A stretch of 21,895 nt of DNA from an uncultured Collinsella sp. (GTDB lineage: Bacteria > Actinomycetota > Coriobacteriia > Coriobacteriales > Coriobacteriaceae): the NCBI GenBank assembly GCA_902489225.1, contig CABTZA010000010.1, positions 1 to 21,895 of the forward strand. Direction: 5' to 3'. This document shows, piece by piece, positions 1 to 6,944 of this stretch. Below the pieces are notes generated by a model. That model was not told the origin of the DNA, did not search any database, and saw nothing but the letters and a program-made list of their open reading frames with translations. The first letter of the stretch is position 1; the number at the start of each line of letters is the position of its first letter. The position numbers were made by a program, and so were the translations under genes.

Positions 1-456
1 GTCTACGTCAAGATTCCGTGCGTGACCACCATGGGTGAGTCCACCGCCGAGCTGGTGCGCAAGCTTTCGGCCGACGGCATCAAGGTCAACGTCACCACCA
101 TCTTTACGCCTGCGCAGGTCGACGAGATGGTCGAGGCCGTTGACGCCGAGACGCCGTCCATCATCTCGCTCTTTGCCGGACGCATCGCCGATACCGGCGT
201 CGACCCCATTCCGTTTATGACGGAGTCGGTCAAGAAGGCCGCCGCAAAGCCCAACTGCGAGGTCCTGTGGGCGTCCACGCGCGAGCTCATTAACATTTAC
301 CAGGCAGAAGCCTGCGGTTGCCAGATCATCACGGTGCCCAACAGCATCCTGGCCAAGCGCAAGAACATCGGCCGTGATCCGTACGAGGTCTCGCTCGATA
401 CCGTGCGTGGCTTTGCCAAGGATATCGCCTCGCTCGGCTTCCATATCCTGCCGTAG
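1..456 (+). CDS. Transaldolase / fructose-6-phosphate aldolase family protein, 3' part
   Basis: The reading frame is open from the first base and stops at 454-456, so the start lies outside the window. About 151 residues are visible; family members are about 215-220 residues, so roughly the first third is missing. The N-terminal VYVKIP carries the Schiff-base lysine expected for class I aldolases of the TalC/FSA group. It is followed by GIKVNVTTIFT and SLFAGRIADTGVD, the later beta-strands of the TIM barrel that close the sugar-phosphate site. The expected role is cytoplasmic reversible aldol transfer or cleavage in pentose phosphate or related sugar-phosphate metabolism. Transaldolase cannot be separated from fructose-6-phosphate aldolase by reading alone. 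The last 21 bases before and into the stop codon are duplicated 157 bp downstream. Confidence 0.88.
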   Translation, partial: VYVKIPCVTTMGESTAELVRKLSADGIKVNVTTIFTPAQVDEMVEAVDAETPSIISLFAGRIADTGVDPIPFMTESVKKAAAKPNCEVLWASTRELINIYQAEACGCQIITVPNSILAKRKNIGRDPYEVSLDTVRGFAKDIASLGFHILP

Positions 457-611
457 CGCGAACACCGACTGTACCGCGGGCTGTTCGCCCCCGGCCTTTC
501 CTTTCCCTACCGCTCACGCGCTTTGCGAGGGTCGCGCTAGGCAAAGGAAAGGCCGGGGCTGCCGACACGAGCTTGCCGGCAGGTTGGTAATCGGCTTCCA
601 TATCCTGCCGT
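434..611. repeat. 21-bp direct repeat of the aldolase 3' end (434-454 and 591-611)
   Basis: The bases encoding the last residues GFHILP and the first base of the stop codon (434-454) recur exactly at 591-611, where they are not coding. The interval between the copies is 136 bp and holds a long imperfect hairpin. The arrangement looks like a small insertion or duplication using a gene end as its target, or a remnant of recombination at that end. No integrase is present nearby. Confidence 0.8.
489..558. repeat. Long inverted repeat (21-bp arms, one mismatch) behind the aldolase
   Basis: Arm 489-509 (starting CCCCGGCCTTTCCTTT) pairs with 538-558, 20 of 21 positions, around a 28-nt GC-rich loop. 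There is no T-run directly after the right arm, so it is not a classical intrinsic terminator. It sits between the two copies of the 21-bp direct repeat and could be the core of a small REP-like or MITE-like insertion, or an mRNA 3'-end stabiliser. Confidence 0.75.
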
Positions 612-613
612 GG

Positions 614-829
614 GCAAAGGTACCCCCGCCCGCGACGTGCAAAATTGAGAGTATTCAGCAAGGTAAAGGCTTTTACCAGCTAGCTGAAGCACGGAACAGC
701 CCCCGTTTTGGCTCTGACGACGCTAAAACGGGGGCTGTTTTTTGCTTTTTCGTCTCTAGGGGGCATCTGGAACGGCGGGATCTGCAGAATACTCGCGATT
801 TTGCACGTCGCTGCAGGGGGTACCCTTGC
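614..829. repeat. Inverted-repeat element with ~47-bp arms surrounding a terminator
   Basis: Arms 614-660 and 783-829 are reverse complements at about 40 of 47 positions, sharing GGTACCCCC, GCGACGTGCAAAAT and GAGTATTC blocks. The arms enclose 122 bp containing a strong terminator hairpin. The right arm ends about 10 bp from the tex stop codon. Together with 455-611 this accounts for the 383-bp gap between the convergent aldolase and tex genes; I see no gene in it. It may be a non-autonomous mobile element or an elaborate convergent terminator. Confidence 0.75.
695..745 (+). terminator. Intrinsic terminator for the aldolase transcript
   Basis: A 15-bp perfect stem (AACAGCCCCCGTTTT at 695-709 with its complement at 725-739) has a 15-nt loop and is followed on the plus strand by T6-GC-T5. 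The minus strand lacks a comparable T-run, so it mainly acts rightward, ending transcripts that would otherwise run into tex from the 3' side. Confidence 0.85.
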
Positions 830-839
830 TTTAGGCGGT

Positions 840-2987
840 TTACTTCCCCTGTACCATGGTGAGCGAGATCTTCTTGCGGTCGCGATCGACCTTCTCGACC
901 CACACCTTGACCGTGTCACCGACGCGCACGACGTCGCTGGGGTGCTTGACAAAGCGGTTGGCCAGCTTGGAGATGTGCACGAGGCCGTCCTGGTGCACGC
1001 CCACGTCGACGAAGGCGCCAAAGTCGACGACGTTGCGCACCGTGCCCTTGAGTTCCATGCCGGGCTCCAGATCGTCGATGGAAAGCGCCGAGCGGCTAAA
1101 GACCACCTCGGGCGCGTCGTCGCGCGGGTCGCGACCGGGCTTCTTGAGCTCGTTGACAATGTCGATGAGCGTCAGGGTACCGCAGTCCAGGTCGCTTGCC
1201 AGCGCCGAGATACTGCCCAGACGGCGCTCGATGTCGGGCACGCCGCCACGGCTGAGCTCGCTTGCTTTAACGCCGGCGCGTTCTAGGACGGACGTGGCCA
1301 CCTCGTAGCTCTCGGGGTGGACGCTTGTCGCGTCGAGCGGGTTCTTGCCGCCGCTGATGCGCAAAAAGCCTGCAGCGTTGAGATATGCCTTGGGTCCCAG
1401 CTTGGGGACCTTCTTAAGCTGGCGGCGATCGGTAAAGGCGCCGTTTTCCTCGCGGTAGGCCACGATGTTTTTGGCCACGCTCGGCGTAATACCCGATACG
1501 TATCCCAGCAGACTTGCGCTCGCGGTGTTTACGTCGACACCCACGCGGTTAACGACGTCCTCCACCACGTGGCCCAGAGTGCGCGAGAGCTCGGCCTGGT
1601 CAAGGTCGTGCTGGTACTGGCCAACGCCGATGGACTGGGGCGGGATCTTGACGAGCTCTGCCAGCGGGTCCTGTAGACGGCGGCCCAGGCTCATGGCGCC
1701 ACGCACGGTGACGTCCAGATCGGGATACTCTTGGCTGGCGAGCTCGGAGGCGGAGTACACCGACGCGCCGGCTTCGTTAACGATGGTGTAGCGAAGGCTG
1801 GGCGCCTGCTCGGCGATGAACTCCGAGACGACTTCCTCGGTCTCGCGGCTGGCGGTGCCGTTGCCGATGACGATGGTGTTGACGCTGTCCTTCTTGACGA
1901 GGCGGGCGAGCTCGCGCTTGGTGCCGGCGACGTCGTGGCGCGGCTTGGTGGGGTAGACCACGCCGTGGTCGAGCAGCTTGCCGGTCTCGTCCATAACGGC
2001 GACCTTGCAGCCGGTGCGGTAGCCCGGATCGAGCGCGAGCACGCGGGCGCCACGGACGGGGCGTGCCGAGAGCAGGCCCTCGAGATTCTTGGCAAAGACA
2101 TTAATGGCCTCGGTCTGCGCGCGGACGGTGAGCTTGGCGCGGGCCTCGCGCTCCAGCGAGGGGGCCATGAGGCGCTTGTAACCGTCGGCGATGGCGGCAT
2201 CGAAGGTGGGAGCAAACACGCCCTGGCGGCGGGGCCAGCGGCTGCCGAGGCGTGCCGTGGCGGCGGCGCCGTCGACGTTCACGCGCACGCGGAGCTTGCC
2301 CTCGCGCTCACCGCGGTCGATAGCCAGCACGCGGTGGTTGGGTATACGGCGCAGCGGCTCGTCATAGCTGTAGTACGGCTCGTAGGGGGTCTTCTCGGCG
2401 GGGTCGGTGGCCTCGACGACGATGTCGGCGGTGTTTTGCGTAAAGGCGCGCAGGTCGGCGACGTTCTCGGGGTCCTCGGCCACCGTCTCGGCCACGATGT
2501 CCGCCGCGCCGGCGAGCGCCTTCTCGGGCGTGTCGAAGCCGGCTTCCTCGTTGACGTAGGCCGCGGCGGCGTCGAGTGCGCTGCCCTTGGCCGAGGCCTG
2601 CATGATGATCATGTTGGCGAGCGGCTCCAGGCCTGCTTCGCGGGCCTTCTGCGCGCGGGTCATGCGCTTTTTGCGGTAGGGCTTGTAGAGGTCCTCGACA
2701 CGCTGGAGCTGTGTGGCCTCGCGAATCTGCTGCTCGAGCTCGGGCGTGAGCTTGCCCTGGGCGTCGATGAGCAGAATGACGTCCTCTTTACGCTGCTCAA
2801 GATTGCGCAGGTAGGACAGACGCTCGTCGAGTGTGCGCAGGGCGACGTCGTCCATGCCGCCCGTGGCTTCCTTGCGGTAGCGCGAGATAAAGGGGATGGT
2901 GTTGCCCTCGTCGATGAGCTTGACGGCTGCCTCGATGTTGGCGGCCTTAAGGTTGAGCTCGTGGGCAAGCTGGGCGATAAGATCCAT
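840..2987 (-). CDS. tex: Tex, S1-domain RNA-binding transcription accessory protein
   Basis: The product is 715 residues, a normal Tex length. From the N-terminus: the helical Tex N-domain (about 1-190), a YqgF/RNase H-like fold starting with VLALDPGYRTGCKV near 316-329, a helix-hairpin-helix region around 480-550 (VNTASASLLGYVSGI, LKKVPKLGPKAY), and a C-terminal S1 RNA-binding domain at about 643-711 (GMELKGTVRNVVDFGAFVDV...LVHISKL). Tex is a cytoplasmic nucleic-acid-binding protein linked to transcription and RNA metabolism; its exact activity in this group is not known. The frame extends upstream to 3074, but ATG at 2985-2987 has AAGGAG placed six bases upstream and begins exactly where Tex homology starts, so the shorter start is chosen. 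It is transcribed alone and convergent with the aldolase gene. Confidence 0.95.
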   Translation of the reverse strand: MDLIAQLAHELNLKAANIEAAVKLIDEGNTIPFISRYRKEATGGMDDVALRTLDERLSYLRNLEQRKEDVILLIDAQGKLTPELEQQIREATQLQRVEDLYKPYRKKRMTRAQKAREAGLEPLANMIIMQASAKGSALDAAAAYVNEEAGFDTPEKALAGAADIVAETVAEDPENVADLRAFTQNTADIVVEATDPAEKTPYEPYYSYDEPLRRIPNHRVLAIDRGEREGKLRVRVNVDGAAATARLGSRWPRRQGVFAPTFDAAIADGYKRLMAPSLEREARAKLTVRAQTEAINVFAKNLEGLLSARPVRGARVLALDPGYRTGCKVAVMDETGKLLDHGVVYPTKPRHDVAGTKRELARLVKKDSVNTIVIGNGTASRETEEVVSEFIAEQAPSLRYTIVNEAGASVYSASELASQEYPDLDVTVRGAMSLGRRLQDPLAELVKIPPQSIGVGQYQHDLDQAELSRTLGHVVEDVVNRVGVDVNTASASLLGYVSGITPSVAKNIVAYREENGAFTDRRQLKKVPKLGPKAYLNAAGFLRISGGKNPLDATSVHPESYEVATSVLERAGVKASELSRGGVPDIERRLGSISALASDLDCGTLTLIDIVNELKKPGRDPRDDAPEVVFSRSALSIDDLEPGMELKGTVRNVVDFGAFVDVGVHQDGLVHISKLANRFVKHPSDVVRVGDTVKVWVEKVDRDRKKISLTMVQGK

Positions 2988-3067
2988 GGGACTCCTTGCA
3001 TTTAAGGTGCGTTTGCAGCACAGAGCTACCAAGGATACCACCCGTTTCAAAAGACTGTTTTGGTCCC

Positions 3068-3231
3068 TCGCCACGAAAACGACCTATCTACTACGTTCAA
3101 ACCGTATGGGTCGACCATCCCCCGGTTTTCCGAGAATACGCAAGCCGTTTACCTGCGGTTTTTATTTCGCGAAATTCGGTATGGTTGAGGGTGGTCGGTT
3201 AAACGTAGTAGATAGGCCCATTTCGTGGCGA
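3068..3231. repeat. MITE-like inverted repeat upstream of tex (36-bp arms)
   Basis: Arm 3068-3103 and arm 3196-3231 are near-perfect reverse complements. Shared blocks are TCGCCACGAAA and CCTATCTACTACGTT, separated by a four-base divergent patch. The 92 bp between the arms hold AT-richer sequence with no open frame. The element fills most of the 409-bp gap between the tex start and the end of the Gfo/Idh/MocA gene; the rest holds the tex leader (2988-3067) and a leftward terminator (3291-3325). No direct target duplication is obvious. Confidence 0.75.
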
Positions 3232-3290
3232 ACGAATCAGGCCGAGGTGCAAAATAGACCCCGCCCCAGAAAAATCGTCGGCAAGGTAGC

Positions 3291-3325
3291 AAAAGGCCCC
3301 GCGGGCAGGAGGCTGCTCGCGGGGC
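3291..3325 (-). terminator. Intrinsic terminator of the SDR-MFS-Gfo/Idh unit
   Basis: On the minus strand GCCCCGCG (3318-3325) pairs with CGCGGGGC (3296-3303), extended inward by a GCAG/CTGC pair. The stem is followed by C-TTTT at 3291-3295. It lies 71 bp beyond the stop of the last gene of the unit. Confidence 0.75.
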
Positions 3326-3396
3326 AAAGAAGAGGGGCTTATCGGTGGCGGACCAAGGCGCTCGGCGGGGAGTTTGCCGCGGTCCGCCCTAAGGCA

Positions 3397-4437
3397 TTAC
3401 AGCTCGACGAGCTGGCCGGTCTCGGCGGCCTCTTTGATAGCGTTGAGAAGTGTGAGCGTCTTAACGTTGTCGGCGGGGGTCACGACGGGCTCGACCTCGC
3501 GGCGGACAACCTTCACAAAGTGCTTGAGCTGCATCTTGTGCGGCAGCGCCGGGTCGACGGCCGGAATCTCCATCTGCAGCGGCTTGTGCCAGTTGGAGGC
3601 GCCGTCGTAGGAGAACTGGTGCAGGCGGGGCAGCGAAAGAGCACCCTTAGTGCCGCCGATAAAGTAGGCGTCGGCGTCGAAGGGGCGGTACTGCGGATCC
3701 TCTCGAGCGGTTGCCTCCCAGTTCCAGGGGCTGGCGGTGGCGTCGGAGATGGTCATGCTCGCAAGCGCGCCATCGGCAAAACGGACGTTGACCACGGCGG
3801 AGTCCTCGGTCTCAAAACCGCGGGCGGCGCTGGACTGCATGCCCTGGACGGCAACGGGCTCGCCCAGCAGGTAGCGGAGCAGGTCGACGTCGTGCACCAG
3901 GTTGACCAGGATCGGGCCGGCGCCCTTCTTGCGGCGCCACTCGACGTCGAAGTACTCGTCATTCTTATAGATCATGTAGTGGAAGCTCGACACGGTGAGC
4001 TTGCCCAGCTCGCCGGACTCGATGATCTCCTTGGCCTTGTTGACGAAGGGGTTGTGGCGACGGTGCTGGCCCACGAGCACGGGCACGCCGGCGGTCTCGG
4101 CCTCGGCAGCGAAAGCCTGGGCATCCTCCAGGTCGTTGGAGATCGGCTTTTCGACCAACGGCACGATATTGCGCTTCACAGCCTCGCGAGCAACGCCCAG
4201 GTGCAGGTCGTTGGGGGTGGCGATAATGACGGCCTCGGGCTTGACCTCGTCCATCATCTGGGCGGGATCGGTGTAAAACGGCACGCCGGCGGCCTCGGCC
4301 GTGGCGCGGGCGCCCTCAAAGGCGTCAGCGATGGTGACGAGCTCGGCCTCGGGCTCCTCGGTGACAAAGCGGATGTGGTTGCGGCCCATGGCACCGGCGC
4401 CGATAACGGCAATGCGGACGGGGTTGAGCTCAGACAT
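3397..4437 (-). CDS. Gfo/Idh/MocA family NAD(P)-dependent oxidoreductase
   Basis: The product is 346 residues. The N-terminal Rossmann fold shows VIGAGAMG (11-18) and an acidic residue D38 at the end of the second strand, which favours NAD(H). EKPIS (96-100) contains the conserved catalytic-region lysine K97. The GPILVNLVHDVDLLRYLLG stretch (174-192) is the alpha/beta domain active-site helix with His182. Family members oxidise or reduce a sugar, inositol or similar polyol; the substrate cannot be read from the sequence. ATG at 4435-4437 is preceded by AAGGAG at good spacing. It is the last gene of a leftward unit after an MFS transporter (69-bp gap containing a dispersed palindrome) and an SDR dehydrogenase, suggesting a two-step oxidation/reduction of an imported compound. 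Confidence 0.9.
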   Translation of the reverse strand: MSELNPVRIAVIGAGAMGRNHIRFVTEEPEAELVTIADAFEGARATAEAAGVPFYTDPAQMMDEVKPEAVIIATPNDLHLGVAREAVKRNIVPLVEKPISNDLEDAQAFAAEAETAGVPVLVGQHRRHNPFVNKAKEIIESGELGKLTVSSFHYMIYKNDEYFDVEWRRKKGAGPILVNLVHDVDLLRYLLGEPVAVQGMQSSAARGFETEDSAVVNVRFADGALASMTISDATASPWNWEATAREDPQYRPFDADAYFIGGTKGALSLPRLHQFSYDGASNWHKPLQMEIPAVDPALPHKMQLKHFVKVVRREVEPVVTPADNVKTLTLLNAIKEAAETGQLVEL

Positions 4438-4467
4438 TTCGACTCCTTAATACTGGTGACCGGTGGA

Positions 4468-4498
4468 ATGCGACAAAGGGGCTGTCCCTTTGTCGCAT
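4468..4498. repeat. Dispersed REP-like palindrome, copy 1
   Basis: ATGCGACAAAGGGG pairs with TCCCTTTGTCGCAT around a 3-base centre. It is the first of four related copies (others at 15428, 16978 and 18867). It lies in the gap between the MFS and Gfo/Idh/MocA genes, inside one presumed transcript, so it could form an intercistronic RNA hairpin. Relative to the common form, a T:A pair in the stem is replaced by C:G. Confidence 0.85.
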
Positions 4499-4506
4499 CG
4501 GTAAAA

Positions 4507-5763
4507 CTAGGCGGACTTCTTCTTGCTGTCGGAGACCATCATGTAGACGGTGAGCACGACGGCGATGGCGGCGATCACGATGGCGCCGTAGAAGGACTGC
4601 TGGTAGGCGGCGCTGCCGGCCTCGGCGTGATACAGCACGGCGGTGATGGGCTGGCTGATCCAGGTGGAGGCGGCGTAACCCAAAAACATGATGCCGTAGT
4701 TGACGCCGATGTTGCTGGTACCAAAGGCGCCACCGGTGAGCGGCGGGTAGATGACGAGCAGGGCGCCAAAGCTAAAGCCGAGCAGGGCGAGCGCCACAAA
4801 GAACATGGCCTGCGTAAGGCTCATCGACATGATGACGAGCGCGACGATGGTGACGACAAGGCTGGTGAGCAGCGACTTATAGGCGCCGAGCTTGTCGATG
4901 ATCTGGCCAAAGGACAGACGACCGACCAGGTTGGCGCAGGTGTTGACGGAGACCACCACACCGCCGAGGGCGACGGCCGCGGCGCTCGTGGGGTCGGCGA
5001 AGAGCTGAACGGCGGCGATGGAGGCAACCTTGCCCACGAGCAGGGTGCCCGCGGTGGCGGCAAAGGCGAAGGTGACGATAAGGACCCAGAAACGTGGGGT
5101 CTTGACCATCTCGCCCGGGGTGAGGTCGCCGAAGGTGCCGGCGTGCGCGCCGCCCTTGGGGGCCTCGAAGCCCTCGGGCAGCCAACCGGCCTCGGGGGCC
5201 TTCAGGAACAGGGCAGAGGCGGCGATCATCACAAAGAAGATGACGCCGAGCGCCTTAAGGGCGCCAAAGATACCCAGGCTCGGGATGAGCAGCGAGGCGA
5301 GCACTGGGGACAGTACGGCGGGACCGGCGGTCGAAGCGGCCAGGGTGATGCCGGAGGCGAGACCCTTCTTGTCGATGAACCACTTTTGACCCGTGGTGAG
5401 CGCCGGGTTGTAGCCCAGGCCGTTGCCGATGGCGGCGACGAGCGAGAACCACAGGTAGAACTGCCACGGCTCGGTGACGGTGCCGGACATGAACCAGCCC
5501 AGGCCGTAGCACACGGCGGCGGCGATTACGACGTTGCGCGGGCCGATCTTATCGGAGATGCGGCCGGCGAAGATGCCCGTCACGGCCATGATGGTCTGAA
5601 AGACCGGGAAAGCCCAGGTAAGAGCGCTCGACCACTCGGGGTAGACGGCGAGCAGGTTCTTGCTCACGACGGAATACAGCGCGATGGAGCTGATGAAGAA
5701 CATGGTGACGCACGCGGCGGAAAGCACGACGGCGCGACCCTTGTTGGAGTTGGTGGAAGCCAT
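4507..5763 (-). CDS. MFS transporter, oxalate/formate antiporter (OFA)-like
   Basis: The product is 418 residues with about 12 hydrophobic segments, the usual MFS size. The loop 2-3 signature GRISDKIGPR is at 67-76, and NGLGYNPALTTGQKWFIDKK is characteristic of the OFA subgroup. OFA members carry organic acids such as oxalate/formate, but many proteins with this signature have other or unknown substrates, so a carboxylate or sugar acid is only a reasonable guess. The start ATG at 5761-5763 follows a modest AGAAAGAG ribosome site. It sits between an SDR dehydrogenase and a Gfo/Idh/MocA dehydrogenase on the same strand, so it probably imports or exchanges their substrate or product. Confidence 0.88.
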   Translation of the reverse strand: MASTNSNKGRAVVLSAACVTMFFISSIALYSVVSKNLLAVYPEWSSALTWAFPVFQTIMAVTGIFAGRISDKIGPRNVVIAAAVCYGLGWFMSGTVTEPWQFYLWFSLVAAIGNGLGYNPALTTGQKWFIDKKGLASGITLAASTAGPAVLSPVLASLLIPSLGIFGALKALGVIFFVMIAASALFLKAPEAGWLPEGFEAPKGGAHAGTFGDLTPGEMVKTPRFWVLIVTFAFAATAGTLLVGKVASIAAVQLFADPTSAAAVALGGVVVSVNTCANLVGRLSFGQIIDKLGAYKSLLTSLVVTIVALVIMSMSLTQAMFFVALALLGFSFGALLVIYPPLTGGAFGTSNIGVNYGIMFLGYAASTWISQPITAVLYHAEAGSAAYQQSFYGAIVIAAIAVVLTVYMMVSDSKKKSA

Positions 5764-5829
5764 TGGACTCTTTCTAATCGATACGGGGGAGGAGCGGGCG
5801 TGTCCGCGGGACCTCCCTGTCAGGTTGGT

Positions 5830-6711
5830 TTACTGGTCAGTCGGCTTGGCGACGCCGGACTCATCGGACCAGAGCTCGACACCCTTGTTCTTAAGGTAGT
5901 TGTCGGCATAGGCGCGACGGCCGCCGGGCTTGGCGGTGAGGTCGCCCATCATGTTGGAGAAGCCGCCGTCGACTTTGATGGCGTCGCCGGTGGTAAAGTC
6001 CGAGCGCTTGGACGCCAGGAACATGACGGCGTTGGCGATATCGCTGACCTCGCCGATGCGGCGCGTGGCGATCAGGCGGCTGCGGCTCTTCTCGACCTCG
6101 GGGTCGGCGTAGAAGTCGGCCGACATCGGGGTCTTAACGAAGCAAGGCTCGACGCAGTTGGAACGGACGCCGTAGGGGCCCCACTCGGCGGCGAGCATCT
6201 TGGACATCATGTTGACGCCCGCCTTGGTGGAGCTGTACACGCCCGAGAACGTCTCGGGGGAGTGGCTGGCAACGGTCGAGATGTGCACCAGGCGACCCTG
6301 GCCGGCCTTGATCATTTCGCGACCAAAGCGCTGCGAGGTGATGAAGTAGCCGGTGAGGTTGACGTTGAGCACCTGCTCCCAGTCGCTCAGCGGCAGGTCC
6401 TCCATGGCGGCGAAGCGCAGGATGCCGGCGGTGTTGACGAGAACGTCGACGCGGCCGAAGTCGGCGATGGTGGCGTCGACGGCAGCCTGAACCTCGGCCT
6501 CGTCGGTGGCGTTCATCTTGTAACCCTCGGCGTGGATGCCAAACTCAGCGGCGAGGTCGGCGGCAGCGGCCTTGACCTTCTCTTCGTCCAGGTCGAGCAG
6601 GACGACGTTGGCGCCGTTGCGGGCGAACTCGCGGCAAATCTCGACGCCCATACCGCCGAGCGCGCCAGTCACGGCGCAGACATCGCCCTCGAGCTTAAGC
6701 CAATTGCTCAT
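5830..6711 (-). CDS. SDR family NAD(P)-dependent oxidoreductase
   Basis: The product is 293 residues, classical short-chain dehydrogenase type. Visible elements: cofactor motif TGALGGMG (15-22), acidic D40 after the second strand (NAD preference), NTAG (93-96), catalytic S145 in HISTVAS, and Y159/K163 in YSSTK. The usual NPG-like motif appears as VEPCFVKTPM. After the family's normal end (KVDGGFSNMMG) there is an extra C-terminal tail of about 30 residues, rich in charged and aromatic positions. Related proteins are gluconate, sorbitol or hydroxysteroid dehydrogenases; the substrate is unknown. ATG at 6709-6711 has GGGAAG upstream. It is the first gene of the leftward unit and is divergent from a LysR-type regulator that likely controls it. 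Confidence 0.9.
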   Translation of the reverse strand: MSNWLKLEGDVCAVTGALGGMGVEICREFARNGANVVLLDLDEEKVKAAAADLAAEFGIHAEGYKMNATDEAEVQAAVDATIADFGRVDVLVNTAGILRFAAMEDLPLSDWEQVLNVNLTGYFITSQRFGREMIKAGQGRLVHISTVASHSPETFSGVYSSTKAGVNMMSKMLAAEWGPYGVRSNCVEPCFVKTPMSADFYADPEVEKSRSRLIATRRIGEVSDIANAVMFLASKRSDFTTGDAIKVDGGFSNMMGDLTAKPGGRRAYADNYLKNKGVELWSDESGVAKPTDQ

Positions 6712-6737
6712 AGGAACTTCCCTTCTTGTGCCTCCCG

Positions 6738-6764
6738 GTGGGTCGCTCCCATTAATCGACCCAC
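6738..6764. promoter_or_regulatory. Perfect 8-11-8 dyad between SDR gene and lysR-type gene (probable operator)
   Basis: GTGGGTCG (6738-6745) and CGACCCAC (6757-6764) are exact reverse complements separated by 11 bases. A half-site separation of 11 bases fits LysR-type binding sites. It lies 27-53 bases before the SDR start codon. In SDR mRNA it could alternatively form an 8-bp hairpin in the 5' leader. Confidence 0.6.
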
Positions 6765-6780
6765 GTGGTTTTCGCTGGTT

Positions 6781-6809
6781 ATCGTATGCTTTGCATTTGC
6801 GCAGGTGAA
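6781..6809 (-). promoter_or_regulatory. Possible promoter of the SDR unit
   Basis: On the minus strand TTCACC (6804-6809) and TACGAT (6781-6786) are separated by 17 bases, each matching four of six consensus positions. If used, transcription would begin just before the GTGGGTCG dyad, placing the dyad at about +10 to +36. Evidence is weak because similar matches occur by chance. Confidence 0.3.
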
Positions 6810-6944
6810 TTGCATATTTGTTAGAATGGCGTTAACCGTAGGTTTATAGCTCGCAAGACGATGTGTCCCTAATTTAGTGTGTGACCTGCCAAAACGACCC
6901 CCCCTGGCAGTTCATTGCCATACGTCTGGAAACAGGAGATTGAC

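Noticed and set aside
1731..3005. Plus-strand frame of 424 codons opposite tex
   Set aside because: Antisense shadow of tex, which has complete Tex domain order on the minus strand.
2896..6849. Very long plus-strand open frame (1317 codons) opposite tex, the Gfo/Idh/MocA, MFS and SDR genes
   Set aside because: It is antisense to four well-supported genes, has Gly/Val/His/Asp-rich composition typical of a GC-rich shadow frame, and has no recognisable domain or ribosome site.
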